The notes beneath the pieces are model-generated. The model made no database searches and was not told where the DNA came from. It saw nothing but the letters and a program-made list of their open reading frames with translations. Below are positions 53,647-62,989 of a stretch of DNA of 64,000 bases, piece by piece. Origin of the DNA: CBDCUI01 sp965223115 (GTDB lineage: Bacteria > Pseudomonadota > Gammaproteobacteria > UBA4575). The stretch covers positions 310,001 to 374,000 of the forward strand of contig OZ244982.1 in the NCBI GenBank assembly GCA_965223115.1. The letters run 5' to 3'. The translations under genes were made by a program, and so were the position numbers. Numbering within the stretch: the stretch's first letter is position 1; every line of letters begins with the position of its first letter.

Positions 53647-54693
53647 ATGAGTTCATTAGCAGATCAAGCCATTACCTGGCGAGAGGGTCAGCTTGTGTTA
53701 TTAGATCAGCGCAAGTTACCAAATGAAATTCAATTCATTAAATGCTCTAAGGTAGAAGACGTCGCAGAGGCAATTATTGAGATGGTTGTTCGTGGTGCAC
53801 CAGCCATTGGCATCACAGCAGCTTATGGTGTTGTGCTTGCAGCTCGCGCTTGTTATGTAGCTTCAAAAAATAATTGGAAGTCATGTATAGAAGAAAAACT
53901 GCAAAGTTTGGCTTATACGCGACCTACAGCAGTGAATTTGGGTTGGGCGATTATGCGTATGCAAGAAATAATTGTGACCATGAATGATGAGGATAATCCA
54001 GAAAATAGATTATTACAGGAAGCCCAGCGGCTACATAACGGTGATATTAAGGCCAATAAAGCAATTGGTGATCTTGGTGCCCAGCTTATCGAGAATAATT
54101 CTGCAGTATTAACACACTGCAATGCTGGAGCTTTGGCAACAGGGGGTTATGGAACAGCGCTTGGTGTCATCCGCAGTGCATTTGCTGAGCATAAACTGAA
54201 AAAAATATATGCTGGCGAGACAAGACCTTGGTTTCAAGGCACCAGACTTACTGCATGGGAGTTGTTACAAGAAGACATTCCAGTAACGCTGATTTGTGAT
54301 AGTGCAGCGGCTACACTCATGCGTCAAAAACAATTAGCCTGGGTCATCGTGGGGGCAGATCGTGTCGCGAGTAATGGTGATGTTGCTAATAAAATCGGTA
54401 CTTATTCGTTGGCAGTGATGGCAAAGCAGCATGGAGTAAAATTTATGGTAGCGGCACCCACTAGCACGATTGATATGGAAATAGAAAATGGGCAAGGAAT
54501 TGAGATAGAAGTTCGATCTTCAGCTGAGATAATTAAATATCAAAATTATTCTTTTGGTCCGCAAAACGCCAATGTCTGGAACCCTGTTTTTGATATAACT
54601 CCAGCGCAGCTAATTGATGCATTGGTGACTGAACGAGGTATTGTTGAGCACCCTAATCGCAGCAAGATAGAGGCTATGATGCATATACAGTGA
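53647..54693 (+). CDS. mtnA: S-methyl-5-thioribose-1-phosphate isomerase
   Basis: The ATG at 53647 opens a 348-residue protein; an in-frame extension upstream lacks conserved sequence. It shows VRGAPAIGITAAYGV, RPTAVNLGWA, THCNAGALATGGYGTALG with catalytic Cys and IVGADRVASNGDVANKIGTY with Asp. It isomerises methylthioribose-1-phosphate to the ribulose form in methionine salvage. It is between mtaD and gyrA. Confidence 0.95.
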   Translation: MSSLADQAITWREGQLVLLDQRKLPNEIQFIKCSKVEDVAEAIIEMVVRGAPAIGITAAYGVVLAARACYVASKNNWKSCIEEKLQSLAYTRPTAVNLGWAIMRMQEIIVTMNDEDNPENRLLQEAQRLHNGDIKANKAIGDLGAQLIENNSAVLTHCNAGALATGGYGTALGVIRSAFAEHKLKKIYAGETRPWFQGTRLTAWELLQEDIPVTLICDSAAATLMRQKQLAWVIVGADRVASNGDVANKIGTYSLAVMAKQHGVKFMVAAPTSTIDMEIENGQGIEIEVRSSAEIIKYQNYSFGPQNANVWNPVFDITPAQLIDALVTERGIVEHPNRSKIEAMMHIQ

Positions 54694-54813
54694 TAAAGCT
54701 GTTTTTCTGCTAGGCCTTTTGAAAAATCAAACCTATAAAACTATTAATTTTATTTTTAGCGCTTTCTAGTCGAGTTTCAATGACTTTTTTATCAACCCTT
54801 TGTCAGGGACTTG

Positions 54814-54822
54814 TGTTATACT
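54814..54822 (+). promoter_or_regulatory. Extended -10 promoter element of gyrA
   Basis: TGTTATACT matches an extended -10 (TGnTATACT), about 45 nt upstream of the gyrA start. No strong -35 at 17 nt is visible, as is usual for extended -10 promoters. Confidence 0.5.
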
Positions 54823-54867
54823 TTGAGCCCCTAGAACGAATTTCTAATCCTTCTTAAAATCACGCAC

Positions 54868-57432
54868 ATGGCTGCAATTGCCAAAGAAATTTTATCGGTC
54901 AATCTCGAAGATGAGATGAGGCAATCGTATCTCGATTATGCGATGAGTGTAATCGTGGGTCGCGCTTTGCCAGATGTCAGAGACGGCCTTAAACCAGTAC
55001 ATCGGCGTGCCTTATATGCCATGAATGAGCTGGGTAATGACTGGAATAAGCCCTACAAAAAGTCAGCGCGCGTAGTCGGTGATGTGATTGGTAAATATCA
55101 CCCTCATGGCGAGTCTGCAGTATATGACACCATTGTACGTATGGCGCAGCCCTTTTCGATGCGTTACATGTTAGTGGATGGGCAAGGTAACTTTGGTTCG
55201 GTTGATGGTGATGCGCCAGCAGCAATGCGTTATACAGAAGTGCGCATGGCAAAAATTTCACATGAAATTCTTGCGGACCTTGACAAAGAAACAGTCGATT
55301 TTGTAGCTAACTACGATAATTCAGAAACAGAGCCTACGGTTTTTCCAACGCGAATACCGAATTTACTTGTAAACGGATCATCAGGAATAGCGGTGGGTAT
55401 GGCTACAAATATCCCGCCACATAACCTAAGCGAAGTAATCAGTGCGTGCATAGCGCTAATTGAAAAGTCGGATGCCGACTATAAAGAGTTGATGCAACAT
55501 TTACCTGGCCCTGATTTCCCTACTGCTGCGATTATTAATGGGAGGAAAGGGATTGTAGAGGCATATCGAACAGGACGAGGACGTGTGCATATGCGAGCAC
55601 GTACTCATATTGAGCAAGACGAAAAAAGTGGACGTGAACGTATTGTAGTAACCGAATTACCATACCAGGTGAATAAAGCGAATTTAATAATCAAAATCGC
55701 AGATTTAGTAAAAGAAAAACGCTTGGAAGGTATCGCTACGGATGGTTTGCGTGATGAGTCTGACAAAGACGGCATGCGTATTGTGATTGAATTACGTCGT
55801 GGTGAAGTAAGTGAGGTGGTTTTAAATAATCTTTTCAAACATACGCCAATGCAAAGTGTGTTTGGAATGAATATGGTGGCCTTAGTCGATGGTCAACCAA
55901 GACTTCTTAACTTAAAACAAATTTTACAAGCATTCATACGACACCGTAGAGATGTTGTTACACGTCGCACAGTATTTGAATTACGAAAAGCACGTGAACG
56001 TGCACATATTCTGGAAGGGCAAGCCGTTGCTTTAACGAATATTGATGAAATCATTGCACTAATTAAAAAGTCAGAAAGTCCGGCAGTTGCTAAAGAAAAG
56101 CTCACTGCAAAACCTTGGCAGCCTGGCATAGTAACTAAAATGTTAGAGCGTGCTGGAGCAGATTCTTCGCGCCCTGAAGGGTTGTCTGCTGAATATGGAA
56201 TGCATAATGGTGAATATCATCTGTCACCTGTGCAGGCGCAAGCAATTTTAGACTTGCGTTTACATCGCCTCACAGGACTTGAACAAGATAAGATTGTTAA
56301 TGACTATAGTGAGCTGTTAGATAAAATTATCGATTTGCTGGATATATTGCAGGATCCAGACCGACTGATGAGAGTAATTCGTGAGGAACTTGAAGTGATA
56401 CGCGATCAATATGGGGATGATCGACGCACCGAAATTTCTGAGGCACAAGTAGATCTCACTATGGAAGATCTCATTCCAGAAGAAGAGGTCGTCGTTACTC
56501 TGTCTCATGCCGGATATGCAAAATCACAACCATTAGACACATATCGTGCACAACGACGTGGCGGTCGAGGTAAGGCCGCGACATCAGTTAAAGCGGAAGA
56601 CTTTGTTGATCAGTTATTTGTTGCAAATACGCATGATACGATTTTATGTTTTTCTAGTCGTGGCAAAGTGTACTGGCTTAAAGTTTATGAGCTACCGCAG
56701 GCGGGACGTACTGCGCGTGGCAAACCCATTGTTAATCTATTGCCATTACAGGAAGGCGAACGTATTAATGCTGTGCTACCAGTAAAAGAATATCGAGAAG
56801 ATGCTTATGTAGTCATGGTGGCAAGTAGCGGCACAGTTAAGAAAACACGTCTTACAGAATTTTCTCGTCCACGTGCTAGCGGCATTATAGCGGTTGATTT
56901 ACGTGAAGGTGATTACTTAATTGATGTTGCTATTACAAATGGCAATACTGATATTTTGATGGTGAGCGATGCAGGTAAGGCAATACGATTTAATGAAGAG
57001 GATGTTCGCGCTATGGGACGTAATGCTACGGGAGTGCGTGGTATAAAAATTACGGATGAGCAAAATGTGATTGGTTTGATCACAATCACTCCTAACATGA
57101 CGGCAACCGATATCCTAGTTGCAACAGAAAATGGTTACGGCAAACGTACAGAAATTACTGATTACCCAGTACAAAACCGTGGTGGCCAAGGTGTGATAGC
57201 CATTCAGACTACTGGTCGTAATGGAAAAGTGGTTGGCGCAGTAGCCGTTAATGAAGACGATGAGATCATGTTAATAACGGATAGCGGTACTCTAGTGCGA
57301 ACGCCAGTAAAAGATGTATCACAGATGGGGCGCAATACACAGGGCGTTAGACTAATACGCTTATCAGAGGAAGAAAAACTTGTTGAAGTAGAAAGAATCG
57401 AGAATTTGTCTAATTCAACTGAGACAGATTAG
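54868..57432 (+). CDS. gyrA: DNA gyrase subunit A
   Basis: The 854-residue protein has the catalytic tyrosine at residue 122 (AMRYTEV), aligning by number with E. coli GyrA. The quinolone region reads KYHPHGESAVYDTIVRMAQ with Ser83 and Asp87 (Glu at 82), the susceptible-type residues. The C-terminal beta-pinwheel includes QRRGGRGK, the GyrA box that wraps DNA. GyrA works with GyrB to introduce negative supercoils. Confidence 0.98.
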   Translation: MAAIAKEILSVNLEDEMRQSYLDYAMSVIVGRALPDVRDGLKPVHRRALYAMNELGNDWNKPYKKSARVVGDVIGKYHPHGESAVYDTIVRMAQPFSMRYMLVDGQGNFGSVDGDAPAAMRYTEVRMAKISHEILADLDKETVDFVANYDNSETEPTVFPTRIPNLLVNGSSGIAVGMATNIPPHNLSEVISACIALIEKSDADYKELMQHLPGPDFPTAAIINGRKGIVEAYRTGRGRVHMRARTHIEQDEKSGRERIVVTELPYQVNKANLIIKIADLVKEKRLEGIATDGLRDESDKDGMRIVIELRRGEVSEVVLNNLFKHTPMQSVFGMNMVALVDGQPRLLNLKQILQAFIRHRRDVVTRRTVFELRKARERAHILEGQAVALTNIDEIIALIKKSESPAVAKEKLTAKPWQPGIVTKMLERAGADSSRPEGLSAEYGMHNGEYHLSPVQAQAILDLRLHRLTGLEQDKIVNDYSELLDKIIDLLDILQDPDRLMRVIREELEVIRDQYGDDRRTEISEAQVDLTMEDLIPEEEVVVTLSHAGYAKSQPLDTYRAQRRGGRGKAATSVKAEDFVDQLFVANTHDTILCFSSRGKVYWLKVYELPQAGRTARGKPIVNLLPLQEGERINAVLPVKEYREDAYVVMVASSGTVKKTRLTEFSRPRASGIIAVDLREGDYLIDVAITNGNTDILMVSDAGKAIRFNEEDVRAMGRNATGVRGIKITDEQNVIGLITITPNMTATDILVATENGYGKRTEITDYPVQNRGGQGVIAIQTTGRNGKVVGAVAVNEDDEIMLITDSGTLVRTPVKDVSQMGRNTQGVRLIRLSEEEKLVEVERIENLSNSTETD

Positions 57433-57515
57433 CTCACTTAATCTGTTTGCATAGTTTTCGGATCAGATATTGTTGGTCCAATATTCAATCCACATTTATT
57501 TATAGTTCTAATTTT

Positions 57516-58610
57516 ATGCAAGACACATTTTACTTTGGTGCAGGTCCAGCAACATTGCCTAGAGTTGTTCTGCAGAACATTCAAAATGAATTATTAAATT
57601 ATAAAGATACGGGACTGTCAGTTCTTGAACTTGCTCATCGTAGTGAGGAATTTGCTGCGATAAAAGATTATGCTGAAAAACTGTTACGTGAACTTATGCA
57701 GATATCAGAAGAATACGCGGTATTGTTTATGCATGGTGGCGCAACCAGTCAGTTTTCAATGCTACCTTTAAATTTTCTTAAGTCGCAACAAACTGCAGAT
57801 TATGTTTGTACTGGCCTTTGGTCACAAAAAGCATATGAAGAAGCTAAAAAGTTTGCAAATGTAAATAAAATTGAGGCATTGATAGAAAATAGTAAGCTAG
57901 CCATTAAGCCCACACAGCATTGGCCAATTAATCCTGATTCTAAGTACATACATTATTGTGAAAATGAAACGATCAATGGTGTCAAGTTTGCTGATATTCC
58001 TAATATGAAATCAAAACAGATAGTTTGTGATATGACTTCCTCAATTCTTACAAGTCCAATTGATATAAATAAATATGGATTGGTTTATGCAGGTGCACAA
58101 AAAAATCTCGGCATTGCAGGATTGTGTGTGGTAATTGTAAATAAAGAATTTTTGTCTCAGACTAATGAAATTGTACCTCGATTATATGATTATAAACTTT
58201 GTGCACAGTATGATTCGTTAGTAAATACTCCTCCTATATTTGCCATATATGTCCTTCACCTTTTACTTCAGTGGGTAAATGATGAGGGTGGAGTTGTAGA
58301 GATGTATAAACGGAGAAAGAAACAAGCAATGTTAATTTATAATGTAATCGATTCAAGTGAGTTGTATATAAATAACGTAGAAAAAGAGTTTCGTTCTGAT
58401 ATCAATATTCCGTTCGCTATTAATGATCTAAACTTACTAGAACGCTTTATACAAGAAGCTTCAGCACGATGTTTATTGGGCTTACGTGGTCATAAAACAC
58501 TGGGAGGTATTCGTGTTAGTTTATACAATGCGATACCTCAAGAAGGTGTAACTGCATTGGTTGATTTTATGCAACAGTTTGAATCAAGTTTAGGCAAAAA
58601 CTCGATTTAA
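57516..58610 (+). CDS. serC: Phosphoserine aminotransferase
   Basis: The ATG at 57516 gives 364 residues; an upstream in-frame segment is non-conserved. It has FYFGAGPATLP at the start, FMHGGATSQFSMLPLNFL, CDMTSSILTSPID and the PLP lysine in YAGAQKNLGIAGL. HKTLGGIRVSLYNA is near the end. It makes phosphoserine from phosphohydroxypyruvate. It follows gyrA by 83 nt. pheA normally follows serC, but here about 4.4 kb lies between them. Confidence 0.95.
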   Translation: MQDTFYFGAGPATLPRVVLQNIQNELLNYKDTGLSVLELAHRSEEFAAIKDYAEKLLRELMQISEEYAVLFMHGGATSQFSMLPLNFLKSQQTADYVCTGLWSQKAYEEAKKFANVNKIEALIENSKLAIKPTQHWPINPDSKYIHYCENETINGVKFADIPNMKSKQIVCDMTSSILTSPIDINKYGLVYAGAQKNLGIAGLCVVIVNKEFLSQTNEIVPRLYDYKLCAQYDSLVNTPPIFAIYVLHLLLQWVNDEGGVVEMYKRRKKQAMLIYNVIDSSELYINNVEKEFRSDINIPFAINDLNLLERFIQEASARCLLGLRGHKTLGGIRVSLYNAIPQEGVTALVDFMQQFESSLGKNSI

Positions 58611-58627
58611 TAGTTTGTGAAAAAGTA

Positions 58628-58897
58628 CTATGTAGTGAAATGGGTTCTTCTGTCGCGCCCTTGTCGTCTGTCTAAATAAACAGTAGTGCCATCCATGCAG
58701 CTAAAGGGAAATGAGTGTGTCTCATTTTTGCGACGATCGAATTTACGTTTTTCAGTTTGTGAGGCTTTAGCAATAGATTTAAGACCCAGGAAGTTCATGC
58801 CATTTGATGAGGCTGAGATTGTGCAAGTAGTGAGTACTGTGATTCCAAGGATTAATATGATTAACCCCATCGATAAAAGAATGTTTACAAGTTGCAT
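58628..58897 (-). CDS. Small membrane-anchored basic protein
   Basis: AAGGAG lies 8 nt before the ATG. The 89-residue product has an N-terminal helix (LLSMGLIILILGITVLTTC) and a basic Arg-rich tail with two related blocks, KRKFDRRKNE and DRRQGRDRR. Such DRRxGxDRR tails occur in small hypothetical proteins of proteobacteria. Function unknown. It opens the block inserted between serC and pheA. Confidence 0.6.
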   Translation of the reverse strand: MQLVNILLSMGLIILILGITVLTTCTISASSNGMNFLGLKSIAKASQTEKRKFDRRKNETHSFPFSCMDGTTVYLDRRQGRDRRTHFTT

Positions 58898-59068
58898 ATG
58901 AGTGCTCCTTGCTTTAGCGCTTAGGATGTACTTGATTTAATCAACTTTAATTTAGTAATCAATATGTAAATCAAAGACATATAAATATTACTGCAAAAAA
59001 GTTAAGTGAATAATACATAACTCACTGATTTTGAGCAAGAGTCCAAGCTCTTTAACCGTAGAATTACC

Positions 59069-60076
59069 CTAGATTTTGAAATATTTTCGATACCAATCAA
59101 CGAAGTTCTTTACTCCCACTTCAATACTGGTATTGGGTTTATAGCCTACATCAGTAATCAATTGCTCAACGTCTGCGTAGGTATCAGGTACATCTCCAGC
59201 TTGCATGGGTAATAAATTTTGTTCTGCCTTTTTACCCAGACATTCTTCTAGTACTTGTATGTAATATTTGAGTTCTATGGGTTGGTTATTACCAATATTG
59301 TATAGACGATAGGGTGCAAAACTGGTTGCGCTATCTGGATTATCACTTGACCATTCAGGGTTTGGCTCCGGTATGCGGTCTAACGTACGGATAACCCCTT
59401 CGACGATGTCATCAATGTAAGTAAAGTCTCGACGGTGATTTCCATAATTAAATACATCGATTGGCTTGCCTGCTAAAATATTTTTTGTAAATAAAAATAA
59501 AGCCATATCAGGACGTCCCCAAGGTCCATACACAGTAAAAAAACGTAATCCTGTTGTTGGTAGTTGGTACAAATTGCTATAAGTATGTGCCATTAGTTCA
59601 TTAGCTTTTTTTGTAGCTGCATACAAGCTCATGGGGTGATCAACGTTGTCATGAACAGAAAAAGGCATTTTCGTATTTGCTCCATATACAGAACTGCTGG
59701 ATGCATATACGAGGTGTTCTACTTGATTGTTTCTGCATGCTTCTAGAATATTAATAAAGCCAACAAGATTTGTATCGACATAGGCGAAAGGATTTTTAAT
59801 TGAATATCTAACCCCAGCTTGAGCAGCTAAGTTGATTACTCGTTCAGGTTTAAATTTTTCTATTGTGCTTAATACGGACTCCCTATCTTCTAAACTTATA
59901 CGTGCCTCTGTAAATTTGTCATATGTTTTGGTTCTTTCTAGTCTTGCTAGTTTTAGATTTACATCATAGTAGTCATTGATATTATCGATACCTAATACTT
60001 CATCACCACGTTCTAATAAATAAAGTGATACTGCAGATCCAATAAATCCAGCTGACCCTGTTACTACTACTTTCAT
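59069..60076 (-). CDS. UDP-glucuronate 4-epimerase-type SDR epimerase
   Basis: The 335-residue extended SDR has the cofactor loop VTGSAGFIGSAVS (about 5-17), YASSSSVYG, catalytic Tyr/Lys in YAATKKANE, and GLRFFTVYGPWGRPDMALFLF. HRRDFTYIDDIVEGV is the UDP-glucuronate epimerase style. It probably interconverts UDP-glucuronate and UDP-galacturonate for a surface polysaccharide. It lies 36 nt after the dehydrogenase gene on the same strand. Confidence 0.9.
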   Translation of the reverse strand: MKVVVTGSAGFIGSAVSLYLLERGDEVLGIDNINDYYDVNLKLARLERTKTYDKFTEARISLEDRESVLSTIEKFKPERVINLAAQAGVRYSIKNPFAYVDTNLVGFINILEACRNNQVEHLVYASSSSVYGANTKMPFSVHDNVDHPMSLYAATKKANELMAHTYSNLYQLPTTGLRFFTVYGPWGRPDMALFLFTKNILAGKPIDVFNYGNHRRDFTYIDDIVEGVIRTLDRIPEPNPEWSSDNPDSATSFAPYRLYNIGNNQPIELKYYIQVLEECLGKKAEQNLLPMQAGDVPDTYADVEQLITDVGYKPNTSIEVGVKNFVDWYRKYFKI

Positions 60077-60112
60077 ATATAAATGCTTTTATTTAAGTCC
60101 ATTTGTGAATTG

Positions 60113-61390
60113 TTATAATCTACCGTCCACATCATGTTTCTTTAATACGCTTTTGACGTCAAACAAAACATGGTTTGGTTTGCCAAGTGCATGTAATTCA
60201 TTAGCACTCATAGCTTTAAATTGGTCATGGTTAACAGCAAGAATAATGGCATCATATTTAGTGGTTGGTAAATTATGTAAAAAAGGAGTGTTGTATTCTT
60301 GCTCTGCTTCTTTGATGTCTATTTTTGGGTCATAGATATCAATTAATGCGTGATAGCTATTAAATTCTCGCACAATATCTATTACGCGAGTATTACGAAT
60401 ATCAGGACAATTTTCTTTAAAGGTAAAACCAAGAATGAGTATCTTAGAATTGACAACATGAATTTTTTTCTTCGTCATCAGCTTTATAACGCTTTCTGCA
60501 ACATAGGGCCCCATACCATCATTAATTCTACGTCCGGATAGAATCACTTCGGGGTTGTAACCTACTTCTTGAGCTTTATAAGTTAGATAATAGGGATCAA
60601 CTCCAATACAATGTCCACCTACTAGTCCTGGGCGAAAGGGTAAAAAATTCCATTTTGTTCCAGCAGCTTCTAATACTTCCAAAGTATCAATTTCCATTCT
60701 ATTAAAGATTAATGACAACTCATTTATTAAAGCGATATTAATGTCTCGCTGTGTATTTTCAATTACTTTTGCGGCTTCTGCCACTTTAATGCTGCTGGCT
60801 TTATGTGTACCCGCTTGAATGATTTTTTTGTATAGCTGATCTACAAATTCTGCTGCTTCAGGTGTTGAGCCTGATGTTACTTTTTTAATGTTAGTTAACC
60901 GATGCTCATGGTCACCTGGGTTTATGCGTTCTGGACTGTAAGCTACATAAAAATCTGAGTTAAAAATTAAATTTGATTCTGCTTCTAATATAGGTACACA
61001 AATTTCTTCGGTAACACCTGGGTAAACTGTAGATTCATAAATAACGACATCGTCTTTTTTTAAAATGCATCCTGCAAGTCGTGTGGCCTTTTTAATAAAA
61101 GATAAGTCTGGTGCTTTGTTGCTGTTTACAGGGGTGGGAACTGTAATAATGTAAACATTACATCCGTTAAGATCATTAATGTCATTTGATAATTGGAGTT
61201 TATTAGCGTTGTCTAACTCGGTTTGATTTACTTCAAGGGTTTTATCAACACCATTTCTAATTTCTTCGAGTCGTTCATCATTAATATCAAACCCAATGGT
61301 CGGGATGATTTTTCCAAACTCAACGGCAAGGGGAAGGCCGACATAACCTAGTCCGATAACGCCAATCTGAATATTGCTAGGATCTAACAC
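60113..61390 (-). CDS. UDP-sugar 6-dehydrogenase (TviB/WbpO type)
   Basis: The 425-residue enzyme has an N-terminal NAD loop VIGLGYVGLPLAVEF (about 11-25), the catalytic Cys in LVGGHCIGVDPYYL and the central YESTVYPGVTEE. ILGFTFKENCPDIRNTRV links to the C-terminal domain. The family oxidises UDP-N-acetylgalactosamine or related sugars to uronic acids. With the epimerase it supplies a uronic acid precursor for a surface polysaccharide. Confidence 0.9.
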   Translation of the reverse strand: MLDPSNIQIGVIGLGYVGLPLAVEFGKIIPTIGFDINDERLEEIRNGVDKTLEVNQTELDNANKLQLSNDINDLNGCNVYIITVPTPVNSNKAPDLSFIKKATRLAGCILKKDDVVIYESTVYPGVTEEICVPILEAESNLIFNSDFYVAYSPERINPGDHEHRLTNIKKVTSGSTPEAAEFVDQLYKKIIQAGTHKASSIKVAEAAKVIENTQRDINIALINELSLIFNRMEIDTLEVLEAAGTKWNFLPFRPGLVGGHCIGVDPYYLTYKAQEVGYNPEVILSGRRINDGMGPYVAESVIKLMTKKKIHVVNSKILILGFTFKENCPDIRNTRVIDIVREFNSYHALIDIYDPKIDIKEAEQEYNTPFLHNLPTTKYDAIILAVNHDQFKAMSANELHALGKPNHVLFDVKSVLKKHDVDGRL

Positions 61391-61540
61391 TGCGTTTTCT
61401 ATACTTTTATTTTCACTAATGAGCTGAGATGTGATTTATATGTATGATGATTTAGCTGTGAATACAAACTTAAAGTGGATGGAGTGTAGATTATGTCCGA
61501 ATAGTGATGTTTTGGCGGTTTCTGTGACCACTGTATTGCG

Positions 61541-62770
61541 CTATATAAGTATTTCTTTTGCGACAGGATGGCTGAGGAAATTGATTGGGCTTGCGGATAA
61601 AGAGTAAGCGCCAGAGTTCATGATAGCAATATAATCTCCTATTTTACTTTCACTCAACTCAACATCTTCTGCAAGGATATCCAATGGAGTACAAAGCTTT
61701 CCAGTTACTGTCACTACTTCTGTCTTTTCTGAGTTAAGTTTGTTTGCAACATAAACAGGAAAATTTTTTCTTACTTTTTGTCCAAGATTTCCACTTGCGG
61801 CTAGATGGTGATGCATCCCGCCATCTGTAATCACATAAGTTTTACCACGAGATACTTTTTTGTCGACTATTTGACAAATATATACTCCACATTCACCGAC
61901 AATGAAGCGACCCAGTTCAAGTATAGTAGCAAGACTGGCAGAAAAATTTTCTTTATCTAGTTCTGATAGCAACTTATTAAGATTATCCGTAACTGAGCTT
62001 AAATCTAAGGGGTGATGTTTAGAGAAATAAGGTATGCCAAAACCGCCTCCTACATTAATAGTATTAATAGGATTTTTACATGTTTTAGCTAAATCATGAA
62101 TTAGTTTAAAAGTATTGTTTTGAGCATCATTGATCGCATTTGAATCTAATATTTGTGAACCTGTATATATGTGGAAGCCTTCAAGATGCACAGTGGTAGA
62201 ATTGATCCAATCAATAATTTCAGGTAACTGTTCTTCATCAATACCGAAAGGGCTAGAGCCACTTGCCATTTTCATGCCTGCACGACGCTGAGTGAAATCC
62301 GGATTAACACGAATAAGCAATCTAGGAGTTAAGCTTGATGATGTTTCGAGTTGTATAATTCTTTCTATTTCTAGTTTGGATTCAACACTGATTAATACGT
62401 TTGACTGAATGGCTCTCTCTAATTCACCAATACTTTTTCCTGGCCCTGTGAAACATATTTTTTCACTTGAAATTCCTGTTTCTAAGGCAATGTCCAGTTC
62501 ATATATAGATGATACATCGAAGCCATCTGCAAATTGAGCAATGTAAGAGATTAACTCTTTATTTGGGTTTGCTTTGATTGAGTAATAAATACTATATTCA
62601 GGTGCTAACAAGCTACGTAAAAGACTAAATTTACTTTTAATTACTGCCTTGGAGTAAATGTATATAGGGGTTGAATACCCACGTACGTTAATATCGGTGA
62701 TCTTAAAATTACCAATCAATAAAGAATTATCACTCTGGCCAAAGTGGTCTAATGGGTTGAAATTGTCCAA
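61541..62770 (-). CDS. PLP-dependent decarboxylase (LysA-like), surface polysaccharide-associated
   Basis: The 409-residue fold-III enzyme has the PLP lysine in YYSIKANPN (Lys66), GFDVSSIYEL, HIYTGSQILD, GGGFGIPYF and LELGRFIVGECGVYI. It resembles the decarboxylases associated with exosortase-A polysaccharide loci more than diaminopimelate decarboxylase. No exosortase or PEP-CTERM gene is visible in the window, so only the family name is used. The substrate is unknown. Confidence 0.8.
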   Translation of the reverse strand: MDNFNPLDHFGQSDNSLLIGNFKITDINVRGYSTPIYIYSKAVIKSKFSLLRSLLAPEYSIYYSIKANPNKELISYIAQFADGFDVSSIYELDIALETGISSEKICFTGPGKSIGELERAIQSNVLISVESKLEIERIIQLETSSSLTPRLLIRVNPDFTQRRAGMKMASGSSPFGIDEEQLPEIIDWINSTTVHLEGFHIYTGSQILDSNAINDAQNNTFKLIHDLAKTCKNPINTINVGGGFGIPYFSKHHPLDLSSVTDNLNKLLSELDKENFSASLATILELGRFIVGECGVYICQIVDKKVSRGKTYVITDGGMHHHLAASGNLGQKVRKNFPVYVANKLNSEKTEVVTVTGKLCTPLDILAEDVELSESKIGDYIAIMNSGAYSLSASPINFLSHPVAKEILI

Positions 62771-62989
62771 TTTATAGCTCTTGGTGTATAGGTTGGTTAG
62801 CCGTTGCTATTTTAAGTAAGTAAGGATTATCTACAAAATTATGTGAAATAGCAGTATTCATTGCGTGACAAAGCCAATATTATGCGTTAAATATGCTGCG
62901 AAATTAGCCGGGTAAATATTTTTAATGAATGTAAACCATAGTTATGCCTTAGTACTATTCTACATTTGAAATAAGATTGAATTGTAAAA

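Noticed and set aside
57424..57446. Terminator at the end of gyrA
   Set aside because: ACAGATTA/TAATCTGT arms overlap the stop codon, but only a weak, interrupted T run follows, so a terminator is not supported strongly enough to list.
61541..62770. Exosortase-A / PEP-CTERM system
   Set aside because: Only the decarboxylase resembles members of such loci. No exosortase, PEP-CTERM protein or chain-length gene is present, so the system is not claimed.
61541..62770. Diaminopimelate decarboxylase lysA
   Set aside because: The fold is shared, but the genetic context is nucleotide-sugar genes and the sequence style is that of polysaccharide-associated decarboxylases.
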